A stretch of 64,000 nt of DNA from Larix kaempferi. Its lineage: Eukaryota; Streptophyta; Pinopsida; Pinales; Pinaceae. Made by a program: the position numbers and the translations under genes. Every line of letters begins with the position of its first letter. The first letter of the stretch is position 1. The stretch spans positions 10,417,001 through 10,481,000 of the forward strand of contig BSBM01000461.1 of NCBI GenBank assembly GCA_027924585.1. The letters run 5' to 3'. Below, in pieces: positions 1 through 12,022 of the stretch. The notes under the pieces were generated by a model, which saw nothing but the letters and a program-made list of their open reading frames with translations, ran no database searches and had not been told where the DNA came from.

Positions 1-208
1 ACCTTAGGAAGTCGAATCCTCTCTACCATTGTACTATTTATTTGTCCATATTGTGATTAATTAACTAGTGTGTGTGAAGTATTATTGCTTCTATTTGAGT
101 TCTACTGTACCATATTATTCTGTTGCTCATTATACTGTATTGTTCACTCTTCTTATATTTTCATGCTTAATCATAATTACTCTTGTGAGGTATACATCAT
201 CTCTTAGA

Positions 209-1017
209 TTTACTGTGAGGATTTTCATAGTTTCCTATCTGACTGTCACTGATAGTGTCTACAAGAAACTCATTGGTCCCAAAAAGAGGGGTTGGCCTAA
301 ATTCTCTTTAAATCTTGGGCCATTAGTTATCCCTACCTCAACCTGGGCTACAGTGCTTGGTGATCAGCTGGCTCCTTTGAAGTTGGGTAAAGCCCCCAAA
401 AGAAAGCATGATCCTAAGAAGTTCTTGGATGCACATTTCAAGCAGTATCATATGAAAATGGACTATGTCCATGAAGAACTCCCAGATGAATCAATCTATC
501 AAGGAGTGAATAATTTTTCTGAAGTATTGGAAAGGGCCAGGAGCTTAGATAAACAGCAACATATTATGGCATATTAGAAAAAAATAAAAACTCAATTATA
601 CAAGCAAAGAACAATGGAGTTGAATCTCATTGAGTAAGTTAGAAGGGATAAAGAACAAAAGCTAATCCAGCAAGCTAAAGCACCTCTGATGCTTACTTAT
701 ACAGATGGAGATAAAGGTAAAGCTCCCATGGAGAATCTCCTTCAAGTGAAAACAACTGAGCAGGTTAAAGCTTTGGTTTAGACCTCTCAGCATTTCCAGC
801 AGGAGTTAGCACAACTCACTTCAGTGATTCATACTCAAATGGCTGAACCTCCTAAGCTCACTATGGATGTTCAAGTGATTGCTGCAGCTTTGCAGGTAGT
901 TGATGATTTGACAATGGCTGAGTTTAACCTAGGAAAGTGACAGAAAGTTCAGGTTTCTACATCAAAGATCCCTACTGTTGATCTCATTGACAGTGATGTT
1001 GAAGATGAGCCACATCT
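209..1017 (+). pseudogene. Upstream ORF of the outer element, middle part (copy A)
   Basis: A frame beginning with TVRIFIVSYLTVTDSVYKKL runs to a TAG at 575-577 and continues in the same frame through three more stops (near 633, 779 and 938) to the insertion point at 1017. The protein part is basic and Lys/Pro-rich (PKKRGWPK, KAPKRKHDPKK), then Gln/Glu-rich and probably coiled. The reading frame resumes after the nested element at 10335, where the restored codons keep phase (DVEDEPH then PAVQ). The function is unknown; proteins of this sort accompany Tat/Ogre-type elements. The equivalent in copy B is at 48478-49286, with the same stops at the first three positions. Confidence 0.6.
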
Positions 1018-2396
1018 TGTAATGTCCCCAGTTTGACCCCATGGTGTTAAAATCGTAAATGATGTAATATTGTTATGAAATCATGATGAGGATCTCAAGG
1101 CCAAGGCCCCGCCATCAATTTATTGATGCATATGGTTTACATGCTAGCCATGCACAATGGAATTGCAAATATTATGTAAATATGTATTTTAATCAAAATA
1201 CCCACAACTAGTTATGCAATGCAACAAGAGATGGGAGCATGATTTTACAAGGAATTGGGAGGGAAAACATTCAAACCCTTAGATCCAATCAAGTCAAGTC
1301 AAATGTCAATGAGAGAACCCATGAACCCTCAACTACCCATGTTGAATTTTGTACCCAATCATTGATTTCTCCCAAGAGTTGGTTGAGGTAGTTAATGCCT
1401 TAAGGAGGTATGGCTATCCAAATTCGAGTATGGGAAAGCCACCCTGCATGGAAAATCGTGTTTGGCTTCTTGGTCAAGAAAAGGGCCATGAATGGCTCTC
1501 CAAGCCATTATCCATCAACCTGTTTCTCTCCCTCATGATTTTGGAGCTATCTGGGCGTTTTCCAACCATGTTTTTATGTGTTTTTCTTGATCCCCACCTG
1601 GAAAAAGGGCGTTTTTGTGTTGTATAAAAATGGGGAAGAAGGGGAATTCAATTTGGGTTCCATAGATACCATTTGGGCTGCTGAATGCTTAGATACTTGG
1701 GGGAGAAATCGTTTCCTCCCTATGAATGTTTTCCCCATCCCACAATTCGTTTTTGGTTGGAATCAATTTGGGGAAAGCCCTTGGCCATTCTGTTTGTAAA
1801 TCCCATTGTTGAACATGTGTATCAATGCCCGATGATTGTTCTTGGTGTGTGTAGATAGAGTATGTTGGGTATGGGTTATGGGAATCCATTCTTTTGGCTT
1901 GAGCTTGAGTACAAGCATCCAAGGTTCATATGTAGCCTGATAAACCCAACTATGCACTGGCTTGGCTCAGATGAGATGATTAATTCGCCTGTGCATGAGC
2001 TTCTATGTCCCCTTTTCCTTGTAAGAATCATGCCCAGCTCGGGGGTGGCAGTTTTGTTGAGAGAATTGATGAACACAACTGGCCTATGGTTGGGCAGAAC
2101 GTTGTAGCGACATAGCTAGTTGCTTGGGACAATTGCACAATGGAGATTAGTGTTTTTCTATCTATTTGTTTTGCCTCTACAGTGTTTAAACTAATGACTA
2201 TTATTGATATATTGAATGCATATGAAAATATTTGTGGATGAGTTTATTTCCGTTGTGCATGTTTGCTTGATTTGCATCTGCACACATTTGTTTTTAACTG
2301 CATTAATCTAATGAAGGGGTTGAGTTTTATGAAAAGCCACATAGATTGGTATAATGTTCCCTTCCTCGAATTGGGTCCGCAGGTGGGTACATTACA
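1018..2396 (+). repeat. 5' LTR of nested element, copy A
   Basis: The LTR is 1379 bases, starting TGTAATGTCCCCAG and ending ATTACA. It is followed after two bases by a tRNA-iMet primer site. It differs from the 3' LTR by shared markers also seen in copy B, for example AAGGAGGTA where the 3' LTR has AGGGAATGGGAGGTA. Short frames inside it are not credible genes. Confidence 0.92.
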
Positions 2397-2398
2397 TT

Positions 2399-2410
2399 TG
2401 GTATCAGAGC
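2399..2410 (+). other. Primer binding site, initiator tRNA-Met type
   Basis: TGGTATCAGAGC, complementary to the 3' end of plant initiator tRNA-Met, lies two bases after the 5' LTR. It sets the element's plus orientation. Confidence 0.9.
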
Positions 2411-2529
2411 TGTTGGTTGCAGCATTGGGCCTTCATGGGCTACCTATCATAGTTGTAGAGGTAAGTATGCTTCTGGTTCAGCACTGATAATTAAGAAAAA
2501 TTTCAAAAATTTCAAATTTTGAAAAAATT

Positions 2530-3075
2530 TCTAAGTGTTTTTGTTTGGTTGAGCCGATGCGTTTCGGCAAGTCTCGTGGAGTTGAGACAATACATTTCGG
2601 CGAGACTCGCTAAGTGGAGCTGACACGGTCATCCAATTTGGTTGAGTTGTGCCAACGAAGTTGTGGAAGTGCCCAAGGAAAGGAACAAAAATTTGAAAAT
2701 TTTTCTAAGTGTCTTTCAGCAGCAAAACTCAGTGAGTTGGTCCGCAACGGTGGAAGAACTCATCAAGTTGGTTCAAACTATGGCAGAACTCAACAAGTTG
2801 GTTCAAAACGGTGGAAGGACTCAATGAGTTCGTTCGAAAAAAAATTCTAAGTGTTTTATGGCGGAGGAACTCGAGAAGTTGGTCCGAAATTGCGACAGAA
2901 CTCAACGAGTTAGTCCGAAACGACGGAAAAGACAGATGAGTCGGCTGACCGGAGAAACTCATCGAGTTGGTGCGAAACGGGTCGAAAGACATCGTTGAGT
3001 TCGCCAACCAGCAGAACTCAGTAAGTTGATCTGTAACGGGTCGGAAGAACACGGTGAGTTGCTCCAAAACAGGGA
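2530..3075 (+). repeat. Degenerate tandem repeat in the leader of the nested element
   Basis: Units of roughly 40 bases recur, built on 'cagaactcarygagttggt' followed by variations of 'ccgaaacggtgg'. They appear at least eight times, decaying towards the right. The same array is at 50800-51315 in copy B. The short open frames on both strands here come from the repetition. Just downstream (3180-3270) is a G/C-rich leader stretch (cgagggcgttgcccttgac), a style I associate with leaders of plant gypsy-type elements. Confidence 0.6.
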
Positions 3076-4665
3076 ATTTCAGCGATTTTCCAAGGTGAAT
3101 TTCAGGTGCTGGAAGTTGAAAAATTGCCATGGAACTTATGCGCTAGATTGTGCGAAATTTTAAGAATTACAAAAAAAAAATCGAGGGCGTTGCCCTTGAC
3201 TTGCCCTGTAGTGGTGGAAGCCACAAGGAAGCAAGCCCCCTTGACCCCCGTTGTCCCCCGGAGACAGTCGTGAAAGTGTGAAATGCATTCTCTATGCTTG
3301 GGATGAGAAGCAGGAATATCATAGAAGGTTGTGGAAGCCTTATTGAGAGTAATTGAATGTAATATGCATTGCAGAAGAGCAATGGGAGCATCAAGGCAAT
3401 GTTGATAAGAGGGAAATTCCTCACCTTAAACTATTTCTTTTTATAGCATAAGAATTGCATGTTTGAAAAATAGCAAGAATAAATGTTATACACGTATGTA
3501 TATATTAAATTGATAAATCGTGAGAAGATCATAGCTAATGATTGCTTGTATCCTTGGTAGGAAAGCCAAGAAAAGGATTAGCTATGATGTGGAGGGGGAA
3601 ATCCATGTCATGATGAGGAATTGGAAAGGGAGAATTCCTTAACTCCTCTCTTGCTATTGTATTTATATTTCTTGAGTTTTTATATACTGAAAATTATGGC
3701 ATAGGGATTCTGGAAATGCAAGAGAGTAATGCATATGAATTAGTGGGCATCATTAAAGAGTCATTGCATAGTGCATGTGGATTGCTTATGTATGAGCATG
3801 AAGTTGCACATGGGTAAAGGTAGTGAAAGTTACACATGCAATAGCCCATTAATGGTATTGCCTATGGTTGATCACCAATAATGTTGTTGATAATGGTTGT
3901 ACGAATCAAACCATAGAAGCATGATTGGAAATGCAAGAGATTAGATAGATGAAATGAATATGCACTAGATGGCATAATAATAAACATTGCACAATGTATG
4001 TCATATTGCATATTGGTAAAATAGCGAGGTTTTACATATGCAATGAGCCACTTAAGATAATTATTGAGGTTGCTAATAATTAGTTGTGTTCGCATTGGTT
4101 GTAGGACCAAAGAAAACCGAAGCATGGCTAAGGATGTGGATGATGTTGCATATGACCAACAACCTTGTGAGGAAGGGATGGTGCGACAAATCTGTGATCA
4201 CGATGTTGGAAAAAGGACTATGTAGCCTTCGTAAGAACCCAACTAATCAGGTAACATCCAGTGATGTTAATGACAACCATGCAGGTAATGGTTATTTGTG
4301 CTAAATTGCTTGAATGTTGAAATAGGATTTGGTAAGATCCCTTCAACTATGTTTAAACTATGTTGAATTGTTTGCATATGAGACTGAGTGCCTGAGTGTG
4401 AATATAATCCTAACAAGTATGGTCGGGTATGGGTAAGTGAAGGCAAGGATCATTACACCCTATAGTTTCTTAGAAACCTCAATGCATTCAGTTGTGATTT
4501 TTAACAACCAAAGCAAGTGATGACTTATGGTCCCATTGTAGTGTATGCCATATGAGATAGGCATGGTTAGGCCATAATATGTTGGAATGCATAGTATTCA
4601 TGGATTAATGCAAGGTTGTCTTGAGGGGGTATGCATTGAGTGAATGCACATTAAAAGATTATGTA
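3076..4665 (+). other. Internal region of nested element, no genes seen
   Basis: This holds a G/C-rich leader followed by AT-rich, non-coding sequence with only short frames. Copy A has about 32 bases near 3665-3700 that are missing from copy B. I see no domain motifs on either strand. Confidence 0.6.
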
Positions 4666-5167
4666 AATGTTGTGAATGTGCATGCATATGTGTGGGTGCA
4701 CATGTTGAGATGCATTGTGTGAATGCATGGGTGTGACATATATATGTTTCAATGCAGTTAGATAATAGATGTGCACTATTGTTAATCCTGAGACCATTTC
4801 ATGAGCTACTATGAATGCAGGAGAAAGATTGCATGGAGAATGTAGACATGTGATGGGCTACCAGAGCACTCTGTTGGAAGGACAGAGTTGCATGGAATGT
4901 GAAGTAATGAGTATTTAATGTTGTGAATGTGCATGCATATGTGTGGGTGCACATGTTGAGATGCATTGTGTGAATGCATGGGTGTGACGTATATATGTTT
5001 CAATGCAGTTAGATAATAGATGTGCACTATTGTTAATCCTGAGACCATTTCATGAGCTACTATGAATGCAGGAGAAAGATTGCATGGAGAATGTAGACAT
5101 GTGATGGGCTACCAGAGCACTCTGTTGGAAGGACAAAGTTGCATGGAATGTGAAGTAATGAGTATTT
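4666..5167 (+). repeat. 251-bp tandem repeat, two units (copy A)
   Basis: Units start at 4666 and 4917 with AATGTTGTGAATGTGC, a period of exactly 251 bases, and are nearly identical. Copy B has three units. The repeats lie in non-coding internal sequence of the nested element. Confidence 0.92.
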
Positions 5168-8100
5168 ACAGTTTATTTAAACTGCATGGATAGTGTGACT
5201 GTGTCTTGCAATTTTATTGTGATAATGATGCATATATAGAAATGTATATATTTCATTGCATTTCAAATATTAACAGCTGAAGATGTTTGAATTATTGAGT
5301 GTTATAATTCTGAGATCACTTCAATGACTATTGTGCCAATGAAAGGATTATATGCATCGATACTCACAATGCATTTGGTTGATTGAAGTTTTAGTTTTCA
5401 AGTAGAAAAGTCTTGCGTATGGAAATGAGTATAAGTCCATAGTAAAGACCGGGATCTACCATGTGCAGAAGCCAAAGGTTATGAGAAGGTTCTCATGGTT
5501 GTAACTTATGCATGAAACAAATCTGAAAATTGTCTGATTTAAGTTTATGAGAATAATCTCATGGTTGCAAATCTAAATTCTGTAGGAAAACAGATTCATA
5601 AATTTCAGATTTGAAATTTTGCTAATAATTGCTAATGATTGTTTGGCTTATATATAAATTGTGTGAGGAAGACATGTTGTACGTGGATGTTCATGTATGG
5701 TAGCAAGGGTGAAACCATAATGGAAAGAGTGATACCACTTACGAGAGCCAAACAATATGAGGATGGCCTCATAGTTAAACCAATCCATTTCTGTAGGAGG
5801 ACAAAATTGTAAATTCATGTTTGAATTTAATTATTAATGCCATTGATTGGTTATGAAACAATCAGATTTGAAGTTATGATTAAATGTTGCTGACTGTTTG
5901 GCTATTTGATAAGTGTTCCAGGATGACACATTGCAAGAAGACCATGTGTGATGGCCTGCAAAATCCAAACTAGATGGGAAGGATCCCATGCTTTGGAAAT
6001 GGGTTTCAGGTGAAATGCCATAGTAAATGTTGATAATGTCTCAGCTGAACTGCATGTTAGTAAACCATGTGAGTGAGACAGTAAAACTATGCCAAGAAAG
6101 CATGTGTGGGTTATGGAACGTGAAAGGATTGGGTGGCAAACCGAAGTACTGTTGACTTAGAGAAGGGAGCCCCCGTTCTTTGCAAATGAAGGAAAGATAC
6201 ATCTGAAAAGGGATAAGTATTCTGTAACCCTAACTCATAATATACATGTTTGGGTATTAAATTTAATATGCAAAGCATGTTTTATTATTTCATTATTATT
6301 CCAGACTGCTTGAGTATGATTAGGGCCTACATGTCTCACATCCGAAAGGGAGTGCACACATTTCTGGTGCTGGATTATAATAGGGTTGTCAATATTGACT
6401 ACACCCTAAGGGAATGGATGCATTCCTGGTGTTTCAATACTTGATAGTGAATGTTGTGAAATATGTTTACAATTTTGGGATAACAATACTGATGATCTTG
6501 CTTATCCTTCGTGTGTTACTAGCTTACACAGAGGCAATTTGGTGCTGCACATGGATGAAGCAAAATGAAAGGTTGTTGTGGAGGTATTGACGAAGGGTTA
6601 TTGCATTCCTAATGAACGCAGTCGGTGTACTGGTTTGGCATTATTTACTTGGTTGTTGTGGAGGTATTGATGAAGGGTTGTTACATGCCTACTAAACCCA
6701 AACGATGCACTGGTTTGGCATTATTTGCTTTGATGTTGCGGGTATGGTGGGGCCATGTTGACCTGTAGTTAAGGAAGTCACCTAAAGATTTCATAAAGGG
6801 AACCGTTGGTTTTGCACAAGAGAAGGAGTGCCATCCTTATGTGGGTGAAGAATTGCTATGCGCATGAAGGGTTGTGACACGTGTGAAAGGATGATGCAAG
6901 CCTAAGGCAGAGTGGTAGAGCCTTGACCTATAATGGTTGGTGGCGTAGTTTCCTTCCATTGTTCAATAACCCAGATGAATGTGTTGGCTCGTCAATGGAG
7001 AGGGCCAACCAGGCATGGTACTGGTTGGGCACCACAAATGCTTGGTAAATCTAGTCGGCATGAAGGTGTACTGGTTGGGCATTAACAATTTGATGTTGTG
7101 TAGCAACATGCATGTTGGCCAAACATCCAATTCCATAGGCAATCCCAAGGCTTGCAAAGCGAAGCAGGATCCTATGGACCATAAAGGAAATGCACAACAC
7201 AGATAAGTATTCATTTTCATTTATTCTTGTTTGGAATAATGAAGATTTCATGTATAAAACTTCTAACAGCTAAGATGATACACTATTGTTCCTTTGTTGG
7301 AAACCTTGGTCATTGTAGGAAAGCAAGGACCATGAAAGAACTATAAAATGCTTGGTAAAACTAGAGAGTAACTGGTCGGGCACTATAAAATTCTTGGTAA
7401 ACCATAGAGTGACTAGTCGGGCACTATAAAATTATTGGTAAACCAATGAGTAACTGGTCTGGCGCTATAAAATTCTGGTAAATATAGAGAGTAACTAATG
7501 CTCGATAAATTCAGAGAATAGTTGGTGGGAGCATTAACCACTTGATGTTGTGGAGCAGCTGGCATGCTGGCCAAACATTAATTAATTAATTGATAAAACC
7601 TAGTTGGCGTACTAGTCTGGCATTGCCTATTCGAATCGTTGTGGAGTAGCCTACGTGCTAGCCCAACATTCGTTATTGTATCCATGGGAAATCCAATGCT
7701 TGTAAAGCAAAGAAGGAGCCTGTGGAATAAAGTGAAGACATCCAATACAGATAAGTATTTGGTTATCTTGTAGCTTCTTTCTTATGAATATATGTGTGTA
7801 TATGATTTGATTATGATTTATTAAACTCTTGTTTAGAGGTAACCCTATGAAAATACACTAAACATGTGAATTGATTCAATGTTTGAGTGTAGGTATTACC
7901 AGAAGCAAGGACTATGGAAGCATCTGGAGGATGCATGTGGACATGTGGCCGTCCTAAAGAGAGCTCAGTATGAGCAGTAATGAAAGATGGTGCTAGTGGA
8001 CATGTGTGGGTCCTAGCATCCAAAGGTTCTATAAGCAACAATAGGGAAGGGTTCCCTAGCTGAAAAGCATTAGACAAACCTTAGACACTAAGTGTCATAG

Positions 8101-8934
8101 CCAAGAAAGGGAAATTCAAGCATTCAGATTGAATTGAAAGAGACAAAGGAGCATAGAACCACAAAGTGATGGTGTCGCTCCAGATTGGAACACGACTAAG
8201 AGGGGGAAACTCTTAGTCTTCCCTTTATCTTTTGACTAATGCATCTTAAAAATAAAGGATTGTTGAGTGCATGTCATAGCTGAAAATAGATTGTGTTTAA
8301 TTGCTTGAAATGAATTGTGAATGCTGAATTAGTTATTTCCTTGTGAAAGGATGAACAGGAATGAGTTCATGTGTATGTTGGGAAAGCATGAAATGTGTGG
8401 AAGTCTCATGCGTAAAGCATGGACGTTCCAATTCAATTGGGAAAATAATTGACTAATTTTAATATTGTGTTATGCTTGTCCTAACAGGAATTGCCATGAT
8501 GAGTCTCATGGGTGAGACATTGAAATCCATTGAGTGTAGCTAGTACTAGCCAAGTGTTGCTAGTGAGAAAAGCGAGAGCCAGTTGTACACGTTGATCATG
8601 GCAGGAGGCCAAAAACTATTTGATTTGGCTAAAAATCTTCCTCAAATAGTTGCCAGGACAACAAGAAAGATGGCATCCATGGAATTCCAGACTTGTATAT
8701 CAACTGGAAGGTAAATAAAAAGAAGGGATTGCTGTGGAGCAATGCCCAATTGCAGAGATGGGAGATCAAAATCGGCAAGAGCAACTGGTGGAAGCCAAAG
8801 GACCTGGTCCTAAAATTTCAAAGTAAAGAGATGAAATGCAAGACAGACCTGCCACCATTTGTGAATTTTTGAAGCATGTGTAAAGTGGGTATATATTCCA
8901 AAGTGTTGGAACACCGAGGATGGTGTTATTCCAA
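5168..8934 (+). other. Non-coding internal region with small local duplications
   Basis: No coding motifs. Local duplications include an ~80-base pair of units starting near 6572 and 6652 (ggttgttgtggaggtattga) and four ~47-base units at about 7341-7498 built on 'actataaaattcttggtaaa'. Phrases such as 'tctcatggttg' also recur around 5490-5570. The same structures recur in copy B at a fixed offset. Confidence 0.6.
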
Positions 8935-8945
8935 GTGGGGGGGAA
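8935..8945 (+). other. Polypurine tract of nested element, copy A
   Basis: GTGGGGGGGAA lies directly before the 3' LTR, as expected for the plus-strand primer of an LTR retrotransposon. In copy B the tract has decayed to GTGGAAGGGAA. Confidence 0.88.
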
Positions 8946-10334
8946 TGTAATGTTCCCAGTTTGACCCCATGGTGTTAAAATCATAAATGATGTAATATTG
9001 TTATGAAATCGTGGTGAGGAACTCAAGGCCAACGCCCTGCCATCGATTTATTGATGCATATGGTTTACGTGCTAGCCATGCACAATGGAATTGTGAATAT
9101 TATGTAAATATGCATTTTAATAAAAATACCTACAACTAGCTATGCAATGCAACAAGAGATGGGGGCATGATTTTACAAGGAATTGGGAGGGAAAACATCC
9201 AAACCATTGGATCCAATCAAGTCAATCCAAATGTCAATGAGAGAACCCATGAACCCTCAACTACCCATGTTAACTTTTATACCCAATCATTGATTTTCCC
9301 TAAGAGTTGGTTGAGGTAGTTAATGCCTTAGGGAATGGGAGGTATGGCTATCCAAATTTGAGCATGGGAAAGCCACCCTGAATGGAAAATTGTGTTTGGC
9401 TTCTTGGTCAAGAAACTAGCCATGAATGGCTCCCCAAGCCATTATCCATCAACTAGTTGCTCTCCCTCATGAGTTTGGAGCTACCTGGGCATTTTCCAGC
9501 CATGTTTTTATGTGTTTTCCTTGATCCCCGGCTGGGAGAGGGGCATTTTTGTGTTGTATACCAATGAGGAAGAAGGTGAATCCAATTGAGGTTCCATAGA
9601 GATAGTTTGGGCTGCTGAATGCTTAGATAATTGGCAGAGAAATCGTTCTCCTCCCTGTGAATGTTTTCTCCATCCCACAATTCATTTTTGGTTGGAAACA
9701 ATTTGGGGAAAGCCCCTGGTCATCCTGTTTGTAAATCCCATTGCTGAACATGTGTATCCATGCCCGATTATTGTGCTTGATGTGTGTAGATAGAGTATGT
9801 TGGGTATGGGTTATGGGAATCCATTCTTTTGGCTTGATCTTGAGTACAAGCATCCAAGGTTCATATGTAGCCTGATAAACCCAGCTGTGGACTGGCTTGG
9901 CTCAGATGAGATGATTAATTGGGTTGTGCATAAGCTTGAATGTCCCCTTTTCCTTGTAAGAATCATGCCCAGCTCAGGGGTGGCAATTGTGTTGAGAGAA
10001 TTGATGAACACAACTGGCCTATGTTTGGGTGGAACATTGTAGCGACATAGCTAGTTGCTTGGGACAATTGCACAATGGAGATAAGTGTTTTTCTACCTAT
10101 GTGTTTTGCCTCTGCAGTGTTTAAATTAATGACTGTTATTGATATATTGAATGCATGTGTAAATATGTGTGTGGATGAGTTTTTTTTCTACTGTGCATGT
10201 TTTCTTGATTTGCATCTGCACACATTTGTTTTTAACTGTATGAATCTAATGAAGGGGATGAGTTTTATGAAAATCCCCATAGATTGGTAGAATGTTCCCT
10301 TCCTTGAATTGGGTTTGGAAGTGGGTACATTACA
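8946..10334 (+). repeat. 3' LTR of nested element, copy A
   Basis: The LTR is 1389 bases, TGTAATGTTCCC to GGGTACATTACA, followed by the target copy CATCC. It is homologous along its whole length to 1018-2396 but carries its own differences, which are shared with the 3' LTR of copy B. Confidence 0.92.
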
Positions 10335-12022
10335 CATCCTGCAGTCCAAGTGACTGAAGAAGTTACTGAGAAGGTGAATGACAAGGTTATTAAAGAAATC
10401 ACTGAAGAAATGATTGACAACTCACAGGAAGTCATGGACCTATTGGACATTATTTAAATGGATCATTATGATCCTGATCAACAAGTGTTGGAAATCACCA
10501 CTACACCTAATGCTCCAACTTCATCTCTATTACTTTCTTCCATAGAGAATATTTCTACTTTTCCTACAGGGGTGATGCCACCATTCTCCATTTCCCAATT
10601 GTTTCATACTTTGACTTATAGACCCACCCCTTTTCCTGGTAACTCAGTTTCTTTTTCCATCCCTTCATCTATTTTTGCAAAAGTCCAGTCTTCGACTATC
10701 CCCCTACAATTAACCATATCCACTTCATCGTTACCTACTGAGAATGAGCCACCATCAACTCCTTCTCTATTATCACCATCTGCTAATGATGATCAACTTC
10801 CACTTTTTGAAGCCTTCACTTCAATCCCTTCCCCAAATCCTATCCCACCAGTTCCTTAGACTGTCTCTACCCCTATGGTTTTTCCTCAAGTTACCATGCC
10901 CATGCCCAATCCAATGGACACTCAAACTCCTTCATTGGTTTCAACAGAAAATGTAATCTCAATTACTTCTGAGATAATAACTAAATATGAAGATGATGTG
11001 GTAGTCCCTCTTGGACAATATTTCTACAACAAGGAAAATAAAGCAGTGGTAAAGAGGGGTAAGAACAGGAGCATGGATCAAGGTGAATTGGAAGTATCTG
11101 TCCCCAATCAAATAGTATGGACTCAACAAGCAAATGACCCCCAAACAGGAGTAATTGAAATAGCCACAGCCTTAGGAGCATTTGCTGGTGCAAACCTTGA
11201 TTCAATCCAGATACTTAATAGGGAAATTGATCAGAAGAAAGAATATTTGGAAAGGCTGACAAAAGAACTAGTGAAGACCAAGGACGAGCATGAGACTTAT
11301 GTTGATGAGCTGAGGAGGATATGGGAAGACAAGTAAGAAGTTTTGGAGTGAAGCAATACCTCTCTGCAGGCTGAGATTTGTGATGTACAAGCTGAAAATT
11401 TTGTTAATACTCAAAAGATACCCTACTGCAAAAGCAATGTGAGGAAGCAATTGCAAGTGCAGCCTCTTCTACTTTCTATAAGGTGTCATCTCAGGAATTC
11501 AAGGACTTGGCCCTTCAAGTCAATGAAGACTATTATAATTTTCTGGAGAATATATTTTTCACCCTGGATGAGACAGGGAGACTCATATCACTTTTGGTAA
11601 GATGTATAGTGCCCTTGAAGAGCAGAAATCTAGAAGGCTGGAATCTTCTGAGGAAAATGAAAACATTAGTGAGTGGCAGAGATATATCAAGGATACTCCA
11701 GAAGGTTTCCCTATGCTTAACAACTTTCAATTTAAGAAGATTAGGGGTGCATTGAACACTTGGCTTGAACTTAATGAGTCAGTTGAGGATATTCTCAAGA
11801 GAGCACAAGCTATGTGTAGAGGGCAATGGTATGCAACGGATAATGATATGGAAAGTCTTCAGTTGCCTGCCATGGAACTCATTGAAGATGCTTACCCATC
11901 GAAGTTGAAGATTGAGGAAATTTGAGTGCAATGCCCAGCTCGGGCTTGAGTTAGCTAATTATCCGATTATGGATGAGTTGTTAGAAATTTGGGACAAATG
12001 GCAAGTTTTTCTAGGCCATTAG
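10335..12022 (+). pseudogene. Upstream ORF of the outer element, C-terminal part (copy A)
   Basis: Translation resumes after the target copy as HPAVQVTEEVTEK and passes TAA at 10455-10457 and TAG at 10857-10859 in one frame. It continues with a Ser/Pro/Thr-rich stretch, then a charged, probably coiled-coil segment (ILNREIDQKKEYLERLTKEL) ending at a TAA at 11334-11336. A frameshift follows, then a helical region beginning SSQEFKDLALQVNEDYYNF at 11486. Copy A has lost 162 bases near 11924 compared with copy B, 54 codons without a change of phase, removing a segment rich in Glu and Lys. No known domain is recognised; a structural or nucleic-acid-binding role would be a guess. Confidence 0.6.

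Larger units (their letters stand above)
1018..10334 (+). mobile_element. Nested non-autonomous LTR retrotransposon (LARD-like), copy A
   Basis: Complete element with a 5' LTR at 1018-2396, primer site at 2399-2410, about 6.5 kb of internal sequence, a purine tract at 8935-8945 and a 3' LTR at 8946-10334. Both LTRs begin TGTAATGT and end GGGTACATTACA. The flanking 5-base target copies are CATCT (1013-1017) and CATCC (10335-10339); in copy B both are CATCC, so one has mutated here. The internal region has no gag, protease, RT or integrase motifs in any frame I could follow, only short frames. It must have moved using enzymes from another element. The two LTRs differ clearly (about 15 differences in the first 205 bases), so the insertion is old. 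Confidence 0.93.

Noticed and set aside
1349-2107. Several 60-90-codon frames in the LTRs of the nested element, seen again at 9453-10290, 49618-50757 and 57435-58800
   Set aside because: Different frames are broken in different copies and there is no domain; their repetition reflects LTR homology, not a gene.
4809-5048. 79-codon minus-strand frame repeated in each 251-base unit
   Set aside because: It lies in non-coding repeat sequence, has no recognised domain, and its repetition follows the tandem unit.
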